Assembly: GCA_011109175.1 (NCBI GenBank)
Contig: RDEW01000024.1
Coordinates: 621,189 to 685,188, forward strand
Length of the DNA stretch: 64,000 nucleotides
From: Dicyema japonicum
Lineage: Eukaryota > Dicyemida > Rhombozoa > Dicyemidae
Reading direction: 5' to 3'
Shown: piece after piece, positions 25,325 through 37,180 of the stretch
Numbering within the stretch: the stretch's first letter is position 1
Layout: each line of letters starts with the position of its first letter
Program-made: the position numbers and the translations under genes
The notes under the pieces: generated by a model
What the model saw: the letters and a program-made list of their open reading frames with translations, nothing else
Databases searched by the model: none
What the model was told of the DNA's origin: nothing

Positions 25325-27425
25325 CAGTATACTCTCCTAAATTTGCTAATTCTCAGATTTGCCATTTTTTAATATTTCAATTTTAGTGGAAATTTGCCAA
25401 TTCCGAAATTTGCTAGAATTTTTTAATTTTTTATAAAAAATACTGAAAATTAAAACAATGAAACTTTATTCAAGTACATGCCTCGTTGTGATTCTAGTGG
25501 TCGAAATAAAAGATTCACTGTCGAACAAAAAGTGCAAATATTAACGACAAGGACGACAAAACATATCATGCCAAAGAATCGCCGATAAATATTCCTTTTT
25601 GTTTAAGATGAACATTTTCCGAAGGACAGCTATCTTAAAGAGTTGTGAGTCAATTTTGGAACAATTCAAAATTAAAAATTCATCAACAAAAACAGTCATA
25701 AAATTAAAGTTTTTGCAACTTGATGAAAAGCTTGTTGAGCGGGTGGATTCGATGGAAGCAAAAGGTATTCTTAATGTTTTTAAATTTTAAGGTGCATTGT
25801 TGAACGATGCATTAATATCCAGTAAAGCAGAATTCTTCGTTAAGCAACTTTCTCACGACTATTTCAAAAACTCATGGATTTTTATCCAAATTTAAGAAAA
25901 GGCATGGATTTCGGATGAGGAAATTACATGGACAAATGTGCACTAAGAAAAGTGTCGATATTGAAGGGTTTCTCAACGAATTTCAAGAAGTTTCAAAGTC
26001 AAATACCTGTGACAGAGATATAACCTGGATGAAACTGGGATTTTTTACAAGCTTATTCCATCCAGAAGTCTCTGCGAGACTCCGTTTGGAGGATACAGGA
26101 ACTTCAAAGATAGAGTATCTGTGATGTTATGCAAAAATGTGATATCGGTGTTCTGTTTCGTATTACAGTTCCAAAAGAACATGGATGACGGATTTATTTT
26201 ATTAACTGGATGAGAAATTTCCATAACTTTTTGAGGGCAGAGAAGAAATCAATTTTGCTTTTTATAGATAATTGTCCTTCCGGGTGGCTTAGTGGTTAGG
26301 TGTCGGGCTTAAGTGGCTTAGGCTACGGGTTTGAATCTCGCTGCTGTTCACCTGGTGGAAGGTTCCACGCATCAACGATGCAGAAAGGGTTTGACGAATG
26401 ACGCCGTCATCAGTGGATACTCACTGCAGAACTGGATTGTCTAGAAAGGACACTCACACAAGAAAAAAAAGAAGTGAAGATCAATCCTTGGTTCTACGAT
26501 TAGTTAAAATTAACTGTTCTTTACTTAAGTGTGTGTCCTGCCTATGCGGAGCTATAAATACTATGGCTCTCGTGAAAAGGCTTTATTATTATTAATTGTC
26601 CTTCTCATTGCTTACCATCGAATTTGGAAAAATATAAAAATATTGTTCTTTCCAAAAAATGCTACAGGAATAAATCAGCCAATGGATTTGGGAGTTTATT
26701 AAAACATTCAAAGTCCACTTTAATAGACACAACTTGGAGTATCTTAGTGGATTATTAGAAAAAAACATGTCAGTTTATGAATCATATAAAAATTTGAACC
26801 TTAAAGACACTGTTCTATTTATAAAAATGGCCAGGGAAGATGCATCCCCTAAAACAATCAAAAATTGTTTTCAAATTCTAAAAAATCGGGTACTAGCACA
26901 GCTTTAGTAAATGTGAACATAGGAAATATTATCTATAGCGGATATTCACAATCCGATTGAAATCAAAAAATTATGTCTATAAATTATTCTGAAAAAATGC
27001 AATAGATGAAGAAGAAATAACATCATTAATTGATGATAATGAAATACTCATCCATGAAGCAACTACTGAACTGAAATCCCTAAACAAGAATGAAATACCA
27101 TCCAAGTTAAGCGAAATTGAAAAGGATCTTCTTGAGAAGGTTGAAAACGAAGAGGACGTCGTCTTTATTAAATCTATTAGATGATTAATGGAAATATCAG
27201 AAATATAAAAAAGATCAAATGGGAATAGAATTTTCTATAAAATTTAATACTTCATTTTTTTAAATAATTTTTTTTCGCAATAAAATCAAATTTAGTTATT
27301 TTCATCGATGAGAAATTACCAAATAAATATTTTAGAATTATTGATTAATTCTGAAATTTGCCAATTCCCAAATTTGCCGCAAAAAATGCTGGAATCAAAA
27401 ATGGCAAATTTTGGAGAGTTCACTG
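25325..27425 (+). mobile_element. pogo/Tigger-type DNA transposon with both ends
   Basis: A TA target duplication (25323-25324 and 27426-27427) brackets inverted ends beginning CAGTATACTCTCC on the left and CAGTGAACTCTCC on the right (read inward). Both are followed by AAATTTGC-containing subterminal repeats. The transposase starts near 25478 with K-R-F-T-V-E-Q-K-V-Q-I-L, a pogo-type helix-turn-helix. It later reads F-I-D-N-C-P-S, is interrupted by a SINE, and continues H-C-L-P-S-N-L...N-A-T-G-I-N-Q-P-M-D-L-G, the second aspartate region of the CENP-B/DDE_1 fold. Many stops and frameshifts make it inactive. Confidence 0.85.
26281..26592 (+). mobile_element. tRNA-derived SINE, full-length copy in the pogo transposase
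   Basis: The copy is 312 bases and flanked by the 12-base duplication TAATTGTCCTTC (26269-26280 and 26593-26604). The head has an A-box-like TGGCTTAGTGGTTAGG and a B-box-like GGTTTGAATCTCG, so it is derived from a tRNA and presumably made by RNA polymerase III. A family core follows. The 3' end ATGCGGAGCTATAA...CGTGAAAAGGCTTTA plus ATT repeats resembles LINE-B. It is the reference copy for the family in this window. Confidence 0.9.
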
Positions 27426-27539
27426 TATTTAAGGTTAACTACAATAGACTAATCTTTCTGTAGTCTACACAAACTATTGCAGGGCATAATTTTTTTAAAA
27501 ATAAAAATTGTTGATTGTCATTAGTGACTAGTGACTCCT

Positions 27540-29060
27540 CTATTTGAACCCGCACGCTAACTCGCAAACAAGAGTATGAAGTACTACGTATCGATCATCC
27601 ATAAAAATTTTTCTCGTTCTACACACTTGTTGAACAACGCCGGCCACAACAAGAACCGTATTCCACCTTCTTCACCTTCGATGATGTTGACAAGGCTATT
27701 AAATTGTGGTCCTGACGATATTTGCACTATTCACCGCAAACATCTTGGACCTCAGGCACGGGCCATACTTTCAAGACTGCACAACGACTCTATCAACTAC
27801 CATACGCTACCTAATATATGGAAAAACTCCCTGTTTACGCCAATCTTGAACCCAGAAAACAACAAAGACGTTCCCTCTTCTTACCGCCCCATCTCAAATA
27901 ACTTGTGTTTTATTAAAAGTACTGGAAAAGCTTGTATTAATGCGCATCTCTCCTATTCTACATCTACCTGAGTTTCAACATAGTTTCAGAGCAGACCGTT
28001 CTACAACGACTCATCTTGGTTCTATCTCCCAGTTTATTACTGACGGCTTCAACATGAACACACTTATGGACGGCCTTAGTATCCATCGACATACAGAAGG
28101 CCTTTGATTCTGTTCCGGAAACTCCTAACAATAAAGATTTTTAACTCGAACTTACACCCAAGCTATGTCTGGAAAACTTCCTAACTGGACGATGCGGAAT
28201 GGTCCGATTGACAAAACCACTTCAAAATCAAGATTAATGGGCTCCCGCAAGGCTCCCCTTTATCTCCTCTCCTTTTCAACTTATTTCTACATGACCTACC
28301 TACTACCAATGACCAGGACACTATGTTTTTATCCAATGCGGACGACCTAATTATCGCTGCAAGAAGTAAATCTCCTTCCGTGGCTGTAGCAACTGTTCAG
28401 ATACACCAAAACCGAATTTGTGACTGGCTATCTGCAAAAATGTTATGTGTATCAGCATCCAAGTCTCAGTTCACATTATTCACTACGGACAGAAGGTTCG
28501 ATGGTGGGCTTGAGATGTCCATCGGAAACACTCCCATCCCTTCTACACGGACTCAGAAGATCCTTGGTGTAGTTTTCGACTCTCTGTTGACGTTTTCGAG
28601 TCACGTGGAGAAGGTGCTCGCCAAAGATCTTCGGAAATGGAACATTCTGAATGAGATGATAAAGAAGAGCCCTCTCCCTCCGGCTGACTGCATCAGCAAG
28701 GTCTATCAACAAGTAATCGTACCGACCATTGAATATGCCTGATCCGTCTGGAGGTTTGCGGTTCCTCTTTTGAGAGTGGATTGTTTGAACTCCCTCAGGC
28801 GTAGAATTATGCACCACACGGACATCCCGATTTTTGACCTCGTTTCTGATGAGGAAACGTTGAAAAATTTTTCTGCAAGGAACTAGGAAACCCACTCAAG
28901 GAAAAGGTGGCCCATGCAGAGGAATTTCGGTAGGTAATAAAAAGTGCACGCCGATTGAATTCCTTTGCAGAAGAAGAGAAGACGCCTCCGGAGTGCGGTT
29001 GTATCATCAGAAGACCAAATGAAGAGAGTTCGGATGTTGCTGAGGCTGAGATCACCTAAT
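27540..29060 (+). mobile_element. LINE-C copy 1, jockey-like, frameshifted
   Basis: RT blocks are readable across frames: W-K-N-S-L-F-T-P-I-L, S-S-Y-R-P-I-S, then I-D-I-Q-K-A-F-D-S-V near 28085. L-P-Q-G-S-P-L-S-P-L-L-F is broken by shifts near 28240. N-A-D-D at 28335-28346 stands in place of YADD. Then come K-S-Q-F-T-L-F-T-T-D-R-R, K-I-L-G-V-V-F-D-S-L-L-T-F, and I-V-P-T-I-E-Y-A. The 3' coding end is D-V-A-E-A-E-I-T-stop near 29058, a tail also seen at 57128. The block order is that of jockey-type LINEs. It is inactive. Bases 29061-29182 are its 3' untranslated remainder. Confidence 0.75.
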
Positions 29061-29182
29061 TAGTTAGTTTTGACCTATCTTTTCTGGTGGTCTTGGGGTT
29101 AAATAAATAAAAGGCTCTCTAGGGTCCGTTTTAATACAGTGGACTGTAGATAGGCCTGAAGCTTCCTATCTACCTCTAACTG

Positions 29183-30730
29183 CTACAGATAACCCTTGTG
29201 GTACTTTGTTGCAATTCCTTCCCACATCATTACTATTGGAATAGCGAGGACCTTGCAACCAAACATCTGCTCCATCTCGTCTGCAAGCAAGTCATACTTC
29301 CTTTTTTTCTCCACCTCCACAGTCTGCAAACGGTCTTGAGATGTAATGCCAACCTCTATGATAAGGACTTGGCCAGACTCTTTATCGTTTACCACAGTGT
29401 CCGGTTTATTGTGCTTGACTAGCACCGAGGTACGGATAACACTGTCTACCTTAATTTGGACCATGGTGTTCTCTACTACAGATTGCACCTTATGAGTCTG
29501 CAACTTTCTGGTGTGGCGAATACCATACTTATTGCATAGTAGAAGATGAAGACTTCTTACTACCTCGTTGCCTCCACACATAGTCGTGGCAGAGCATGGA
29601 TCCACATCGAGTGGCTAAATGATCAACCGACATGCTCCTTGACTTACAGTGGGGACATGTATTTGTTGATCGACCCCAAAAAATATTGCGGTCTTGCATA
29701 TACGTGTACAACGCCTCCGATCGAGGTGAGTTGTCACCGTATTTTAGCCATATTGTCGACGACTTAAGGTCGACATGTGGGTTGTCCAATGCTCTGAAGA
29801 GGACCTTATGAAGGCTTTTTAAGTTGATCTTTTCCATCAAATTATTATATTGTAATTCGATCAACGCCTTCACATTTACTAGCCCACCATCATCAACACC
29901 ATACTTAGCAGACAAAAAAGGTCTGATAGTGCCTAGGTGGGTTGCCCGTGTTTTCTCGGTCGTTATTATGGCGTGCTTCCTAGCAGACACACTTGACCCA
30001 GCTATCAGGGTGTCGTGCATTCGCATTAGGATACGCTCACTTAGTTGGACTACTCCACACAGTCCACGGCCGAATTTATCACGGGGTAAATATAGTCTCT
30101 CCTTATTGGCTGCCAGCACATGGACATGGTTCTCTCTGAGTACTCCGTGGATCACAACATCCATCTCATCATACTCTTTGGGCTCAAACTCCACAACACC
30201 TATGTAGTAGTTTAGCAGCGAGACAGCATACTCATTTAATGCTAAGAACAAATTCCTTGCATTTAGAGACGTCTTACACAATAACGCTGCTCTTTTACGG
30301 ATGCCTTCAGTAATTTGTCTCTTTGTCTCAAGCATTATAAGGGACTTTAAAGTTTCGGTAACACCCAGATACTTATATCCTTCGTGTTCCTCTAGGACTC
30401 TTACTAACTCGCTACATAATTGCATGTTAGTCGCAGACCTTGAATAATTCAAATCTAGTCCTATACTCTCAAAGAATTCTTTGGCACAGACTTCCATGGA
30501 GTAGAGCTCATACGCTGTTCGAGCATATCTTCAGGTTATCGATAAAAAGGTGATTTACTAAAACAAACCTCCTCACAATGAACTGGCATTTGCTCAAACC
30601 GGTCATTGAGCGGCGACTCAATGGCTCCAAACAGAGAACAAAGAGCAGCGGAGACATGCTATCCTCCTGAAGGATCCCTCTCGAGTTTTACCTCGCCTAT
30701 TTGGTGCCTATAACAGTTCAGATGAATACT
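29183..30730 (-). mobile_element. RLE-1 copy 2, 5'-truncated
   Basis: On the minus strand the RT end appears first: G-I-L-Q-E-D-S-M-S-P-L-L-F near 30670, then H-L-F-I-D-N-L-K-I near 30545. A long open stretch follows (30497-29529) with A-L-N-E-Y-A-V-S-L-L-N-Y-Y-I-G and A-N-K-E-R-L-Y-L. The C-P-H-C...H-L-A-T-R-C knuckle follows. After a shift, 29605-29183 carries H-N-K-P-D-T-V-V and V-L-I-I-E-V-G-I-T-S-Q-D-R-L, the presumed PD-(D/E)XK nuclease. It is clearly the same family as 5290-10440, but its RT active site reads F-I-D-N. Confidence 0.8.
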
Positions 30731-30764
30731 CCACATATTCAGGAATTGATTTCTACTCACACTA

Positions 30765-31290
30765 GATCTCCGAAAATGCCAGTTCATTGTGAGGAGGTTT
30801 GTTTCAGTAGAAATCAACTCCAACTGGGACGTTATCTATTAAGTCATGAGTTCAGTATTTGCTGTCTTCAAGAAACAAAAATTACCTCATATTCTTGGAT
30901 GATTATTATACTTTGGACTCTGATTGTCACCATTTTGGTCTTGGATTTGTGTCAACATATCTTTATGACCTTGTGACACGTGTATGGACTGTCCTTGATC
31001 TATTGCAGTCATCCAACTCAAGTTCGGAATGTAACCTAATTCTGTCATCTCTATCATCAATTTTCATGCTCTGACCACTTCCAGGGATGATGCCAACCCT
31101 AAGAGCTCAGTGTGTTCTCTCATGTTTGACTGAGACACGTGACTAACTTCGTCATTATTCTGACGTTCATTGGTGGTGATTGGAAAGCTAGAGTTGGTAA
31201 AGTGAGGAATGAGAGACTATGCTTGGAACAGCCGAAAAGCTTAGTTTGTCATAACAGAATATTTACCTCACACGTGGTCAATCTCTAAAA
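30765..31290 (+). pseudogene. LINE-E endonuclease fragment, copy 2
   Basis: The sister of 61-595. C-C-L-Q-E-T-K-I lies near 30865, and I-G-G-D-W-K-A-R-V-G-K near 31175, where N of GDWN is now K. About 40 bases (from 30777) are extra relative to copy 1 and are an inverted copy of RLE-1 sequence at about 30551-30589. Confidence 0.6.
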
Positions 31291-31294
31291 AATT

Positions 31295-32875
31295 TGGTCA
31301 TAATCCCTAATGTTCTATAACGATAACTTTAATTCAGAATCATTAGCGATCGACCTATATAACGTGAATTATTTATAGATCATAAATAGCAATTTTTTTA
31401 AACGAACGAAAATGTTGTTGCATATCGTATTGATGAGTTCGGTCTTAGGATTTCCTTATCACTTCGTAAATAGTCCTGAGCTATATAGCGTATATTTGAC
31501 ACATTAATTTTTAGACACAAGTTATTCTGATTGTTCGAAGTTTTCTTAAGGATTTGGAAGGTTATATTATTTTAAATTTTAAGGAAAAAAATTAATAGCT
31601 AATTATGATGAACTAGAAGTATCAGTATAAATAAATTTTAGGCTTGTATAAAGGCATTCTCGCAACTTGATGTTGAAAAATCGGAAGAAAATGAAAAAAC
31701 TCAACATTTAGTTGTAAAATAATAAACATGTAGAACTATTTCTTTCAAAATCTTTCAGCTGCTTTACAGATATTGATTGATAATGAAACATCTATTACTG
31801 AAAATATAAAAATGAATGCAGGTAGAGTAATAGATCTATTAAAAATGTTAAAAGAACCGCTTTCGAGCAATAAATGTTTAACCCAATAATATATTTTAGT
31901 ACCCGAAATATACTTAATTGTCAAAGACATATTGCTTGTATCATAAGTATAATTTTTAGGTGAATATTAAAGACAATCTCCCTAATGAAAATTTTTTGGT
32001 AAAAAAATTACTCAGTTTAGATACATGGTGTAAAATTTTGCCTAATGTATTTTACATTAATAATTAACGCGATGAGGGATACTAGCTATGTTCCAAGTTA
32101 CCTATTTGTCTAAATCTGCAGAAAAACTGATTTTTTCCATGGTTTTGGCTATGCCAGCTCTGGCAGTTCTTCAAAATTAATCCTTCCGTTACTAATATAA
32201 ACTCTGGTTTTGTTCGGACTTGGGAATAATTGGTTTCTATTCTTTTGGTTGTTTCATACTTTTGCTTCTCATAATTCATTACTGACTTTATTCAAATCTC
32301 TCGCTTTTTCGGAAAGAAATTCATTAAGTTTAGAAAATATTGCTGATTAGGTCAGTCTGTAACAATTTTTTATTTTCATAATGATTCGTCTCTGAAAACT
32401 GATGATCATAGGTCCCATTCATTTAATACCCGTTTCGAATCTAGTCCCGTCCATCTCAACTTGAGATTCCAGATATCTCCCGTGTTTCTTGCCCTAAGAT
32501 TCCAATGACGAATCAACATGGAACTTGACTGCCCATCGGGACTGGATTGTCAACCAACAGAAAGAAATAAGTCAATAACATTCCTGATGCCTTGTCCCAA
32601 TTATCATAACTGTTCATTAAATAAAAATTGTGTCTTGCCAATGTGTAAGTTACTAGTGTAGACACCACTAGAGAATGGGTTTTGGTATTAACCCCATTTT
32701 AGTTCACAATAAAGCCAAAATGCTCATTGATGAAGACTATACAAAATGCCACGTTGTTTTAGAATTTCTTTCATTTTTTATTTTTCTGAATAATAAAATT
32801 TGTTGAAACGACTGGATCTTAAATAACAAGGACTTTAGCTTTGCGATTTTGAATTTCAAAATATTTATGTCGCAT
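31295..32875 (-). mobile_element. LINE-A copy 4, 3' part only
   Basis: Homologous to the 3' regions of the other LINE-A copies, from TTGGTCATAATCCC at its 3' end to the CTTTAGCTTTG stretch near 32835. The RT and endonuclease are missing, as expected for 5' truncation. Its junction with the LINE-E fragment matches the junction at about 600. Confidence 0.7.
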
Positions 32876-32879
32876 CTTC

Positions 32880-33070
32880 TATTTCTCGTGAATACCACTC
32901 CTTTGTATAGGAAGAGATATACCCACATTGAACGTATCTAGAGGAAAGAGGGTCAAAGTAGTCTATTTGGACTTGATGAAGATACAGGGCGTAATTATTC
33001 AACCAGGTGAGTCGTGGGAATCGAACCACAGCTAAATGGTACGCGAGCAACAAAAGTAGCAACCTGTTTC
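32880..33070 (-). mobile_element. Possible SINE head relic
   Basis: On the minus strand a well-formed T-arm (GTGGTTCGATTCCCAC) is followed by GACTCACCTGG, like the B-box side and the next bases of the SINE at 26281. No A box or family core was found, so this may instead be a tRNA relic. Confidence 0.35.
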
Positions 33071-33120
33071 AATATTCCACCTTTATTGAATCTTGACCTT
33101 GGGACATTTTCTGTTTAGAG

Positions 33121-33400
33121 CAGGCATGTCAAACACGCGGCCCGCACAAATGATTGTTATACAGCGACGACATTAAGGCGGACCGTGTCAATAAATGAGA
33201 AGCAGTGGATTACCGGCAATGGGGTAAAACTGATAGGCCGCGGTTATGAGTGCTTTACGTGTTCAAAAGACGTTCATACGCTTTAACTTTATATACGAAC
33301 GTTCCCAGAACAACGACATTGTTCTACAAGGTGTTTGCTTCCACGTGTTTGGTGTAACACTGGGCGCTTACATCCATAACATGATACTTAAATTGTTTCA
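33121..33400 (+). mobile_element. hAT terminal fragment
   Basis: It begins CAGGCATGTCAAACACGCGG followed by CCCGC. This is the wording of the terminal inverted repeats of GTF2IRD2/Charlie-like hAT elements. An 8-base candidate duplication GTTTAGAG precedes it. No partner end or transposase was identified. Confidence 0.5.
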
Positions 33401-33479
33401 TTTATTTATTATTTATTTAATAATCCCGAAAAGGGAACACCAAGAAAGAAGGAGTAAACCAACTAATTAAATAATCCCG

Positions 33480-34435
33480 GTACACCTCAAAAAGATCGAG
33501 AGGTTTTTCTTATGTTCCTCCAGAGTACCCACGGCCTTTCTGTATCGATGACGATCACCATTCATTAACATTTGAAGAGGGGTGGGTTTTTTGTAATTTA
33601 CGTTTACTTAAGGTTTTTACTCTTGAATGGAAGAAACGACATGTTTCGTGACCACACAGACCAATGAAACCGGAGCCGTTGTTTTCGATTGAGGCGTGGT
33701 CAAGCATTGAGGGAAGATCGGCAAGTAGATTCGTCAGAGGTACCAATTGGATGCTAGGGAATTGATTTTGTACAAATTGGATGTTGAACTCCATAAACCC
33801 ATGAGGCACAAGCATACTCAACCGTCGGTTTTAAAAGTTGATTGTACAAGACGACAGCGCATTCTCTGACGGCCTGGACTTTAAGAACGATTTCATTACA
33901 TTCAGTTTCCTGAGACCCTTTGTCATAACGTTCTTCATAATAATAATAACAGCCTTTTTTCACGGAGCCGTGGTATTAGTTCCGCATAGGCAGGACACAC
34001 ACTTTATTTAAGTAAAGAACAGTTAATTTTAACTAATCGTAGAACCAAGGAATGATCTTCACTTCTTTTTCTTGTGTGTGGGTCCTTTCTAGACAATCCA
34101 GTTCCGCAGTGAGAGTCCACTGGCGTCACTCGTAAAGCCTTTTAGCATCGTAGATGCGTGGAACCTTCCACCAGGTGAACAGCAGCGAGAATCGAACCCG
34201 TAACCTAAGTCACTTTAGCCCGACACCTAGCCACTATGCCACGTTCTTCATATGTTGAGAAAATGTCTTCAAAGGATCGAAAGTCACTCCCAGAATAGTT
34301 AGATGAATCTGTAGAGGTAAAGAGTCTCTATATATGCTCAAATCTAGTGTATATTTTGCTTTTCTGTCTGAGGTGAAGATAGTATAAGTTGATTTATCCC
34401 TGGATATGGAGAGACGATTCAAATTCAATTAGGCT
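33480..34435 (-). mobile_element. LINE-C copy 2, with a SINE insertion
   Basis: On the minus strand: Y-T-I-F-T-S-D-R-K-A near 34370, T-I-L-G-V-T-F-D-P-L-K-T-F near 34285, then the SINE (33939-34240). L-L-K-P-T-V-E-Y-A-C-A-S-W follows near 33800, then C-terminal sequence to about 33555. The matching blocks in copy 1 (28490-28740) fix the identity. Stops are present. Confidence 0.7.
33939..34240 (-). mobile_element. tRNA-derived SINE, full-length copy in LINE-C
   Basis: The copy is 302 bases, minus strand, bounded by ACGTTCTTCAT (33928-33938 and 34241-34251). On the minus strand it starts GGCATAGTGGCTAGGTGTCG and has the B box GGGTTCGATTCTCG, closer to consensus than in the copy at 26281. It ends in ATT repeats at 33939-33949. 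Confidence 0.9.
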
Positions 34436-35240
34436 TCCAGGTTTCATTTATTGGCGATATTTTAATAAATTAAAAAAATTTGCGCTTTTTTATTTAAAAA
34501 AATAATAAATTTTATCTTGTGGAGTCGTGCCAGTTAATAATTGTCTCTATAAAGCACTGCGCAAACTGACCCGATTTAGAATGACATCATCAGCAAAGAT
34601 GACGCAGCAACAGGGATGTTTTACAAAAATAGAGCAAGCCAGTGTCGCTTCTCTTACTGCAAGCTATGAACTCAGCCGAATGATCTCCATGAGTGGCATG
34701 TCTAACGGTGAAAGAGATCTCATAAAGCATTGCTTGCAAAAACGGCTGATATTGTGTGTCCACAGAAAGCACAGTTATTTAGGACATTTCATTAACCAGG
34801 AACATTGTTGTGGACGGATTGATGAAATGGTGGATGATTTGAAACAACTGTTGAAGGCTGCATCATCTCAATTTGAACACTTTTCTAGCGCTATTGATGA
34901 AGAGCTGGTAAAGTCGAGCAGATTTTGAACAATAGAACCTCGCCAAAGACATGTTACAAGAGTCCAAAACTTTGAATGCCCCGGTGAAACAAATCGTGGA
35001 GAACAGGATTCGTGGATTCTTATGAAAGAACACAATATTTATTTTGTATTCTTATAGTTTTCAGTCCATTCAATGTTAGATCTCCAGTTTTTTAGACGGT
35101 AACCTTTAGTAGTCAGCAATCTTTAATTTGGTCGCGAATACCACACAAAACTAAACATTGTCTTGTCGATCCAGAATGTCAAACATAACCTTGTACGAGA
35201 GGATGAGGTGGGCGACTCGAGTGAAAAAGGAAAATCTCGA
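34404..35240 (+). pseudogene. hAT transposase fragment, duplicated segment (copy 2)
   Basis: The open stretch 34527-34928 encodes Q-A-S-V-A-S-L-T-A-S-Y-E-L-S-R-M-I, I-K-H-C-L, R-I-D-E-M-V-D-D-L-K-Q-L-L and F-E-H-F-S-S-A-I-D-E-E-L-V. These match in order the N-terminal part of GTF2IRD2/ZBED-type hAT transposases up to the first catalytic aspartate, after which the frame ends. The segment 34404-35240 duplicates 13223-14070 and includes about 28 bases of LINE-C at its left edge. Confidence 0.65.
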
Positions 35241-35244
35241 TAAA

Positions 35245-35930
35245 GGTTTTTTGGACATGAGAATTGGCCTAAAATCTATCGAACGTTCCAGTGTAAGACT
35301 TTTCTTCTGACGATCCCCAATTTCATAAGCAACCAAGGACTAACCTATCGATGTTCTGCCGATTGAAAGGTATCTCAGAGATGAGAGGTCTTAATGGATT
35401 ACGCGAACTTACTCTTGACAGGAACAAGTAGAGGAAGATGACGTTGCTGATAGCTTCGCGAGTTGAACCTTTATTAATCCAAAAATCGAAAGGATGTGAG
35501 GGTACCGTTTGAATCCTCATGATGGTTAATGATCTGTGTTTAATTGATCACCAAAAAACGGAAAGTAGGTCAAATCTGGTTGGAATCTTAACAAATCAAT
35601 AATCTTGAAAGAAAAGCAAACTATTTCTCGGTCAGAATTTTTTTGTCATAACAGAATATTTACTTGCCATGTGGTCAATCTTTTAAATTAAAATAATTCC
35701 AAAGATTAAGGGTAACCAAACTAGCTAACTCCTTGATCCTGACTCGTTCCAGCGTTCCAGAACTTGTATCCAAGTAACGTCATTGTCCCCGGGGAAGAAT
35801 AGTTGGATCCTCTTGATGCCGGCCAGGCATTGGGTGTCTCCTCAATAAAGGTAGATCCATTTACGCCATCAGAAGGAAAATAATTTATGGCCAACTAGCC
35901 ATAACACCACATGGCACCGTGCGGCCATAG
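35245..35930. other. Segment absent from the sister locus; contains a LINE-C 3' relic
   Basis: At the duplicate locus (near 14070) the hAT segment joins LINE-A directly; here about 690 bases intervene. Part of it, 35690-35850, is the inverted counterpart of 56870-57010 and belongs to the LINE-C 3' region. The rest has open stretches on the minus strand, but I recognise none. Confidence 0.5.
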
Positions 35931-35934
35931 AATT

Positions 35935-37180
35935 TTGGTTATAATCCCTAATGTTCTGTAACGATAACTTTAATGCAGAATCATTAGCGATCGACCTATT
36001 TAACGTGAATTATTTATCGACCATAAATAACAATTTTATTAAAACGAACGAAAATGTTGTTGAATTTCGTATTGATGAGTTCGGTCTTAGGATCATATCA
36101 AAATTTTATAAGGAATGTTGGGACATTTTCCGTTTATTTGAGATATTAATTTATAGGAACATTTTCTTAATCTTTTCAAAAAATTACTTGTCTTTTTGGA
36201 AAGTTACTTATTTTCTAAATTTTAAGATAATGAAGACGGAATAAATATTGAATCTGATGAGATAGAAGTATTAATATAAATAAGTTTTAGACTTTTTTAT
36301 CAGAAATGTCATCACTTGATCCAGATGAATTGTCAGATGATAAAAAAAATGAATATTTAGTTGTAAATACTAACCATGTAGATAAAATTTTTGGAAAATG
36401 TATCAAAATCTTTAAAAAAGTTTCGTAACAAAAATCTTGATAAAAAATTTGATATAACTATAAAAAATGCAATGGATTACTTAGTTTTCCTTGAAAAGCG
36501 CTTAAGGATAAGAACAGTTTAACTCGATAATATATTTTAGCTCCTCTTGTTTACTTCACTGCTTTTGACGTATTGCTAGTAATTATAAGTATAATTTGTA
36601 GGATTTTGTTAAAAACCACGATTTTGTGCGTGATCGAAATTTTTTGGTAAAAAAATTACTCAGTTTAGATAAAATTAATAAAATATGTCATAGCATATAT
36701 TACAGCAGTATCTGACGCGATGAGGGATACTAGCTATGTTCCAAGTTACCTATTTGTCTAAATCTGCAGAAAAACTGATTTTTTCCATGGTTTTGGCTAT
36801 GCCAGCTCTGGCAGTTCTTCAAAATTAATCCTTCCGTTACTAATATAAACTCTGGTTTGTTCGGACTTGGGATAATTGGTTTCTATTCTTTTGGTTGTTT
36901 CATACTTTTGCTTCTCATAATTCATTACTGACTTTATTCAAATCTCTCGCTTTTTCGGAAAGAAATTCATTAGGTTAGAAAATATTGCTGATTAGGTCAG
37001 TCTGTAACAATTTTTTATTTTCATAATGATTCGTCTTCTGAAAACTGATGATCATAGGTCCCATTCATTTACTACCCGTTTCGAATCTAGTCCCGTCCAT
37101 CTCAACTTGAGATTCCAGATATCTCCATCTTTTTTTCAGAATTTCTTTCATTTTTTTCTAAATAATAAAATTTGTTGAAA
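35935..37180 (-). mobile_element. LINE-A copy 5, 3' part only
   Basis: It starts TTTTGGTTATAATCCC like copy 3 and follows it to about 37180, then diverges. No RT or endonuclease is left. Confidence 0.7.
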
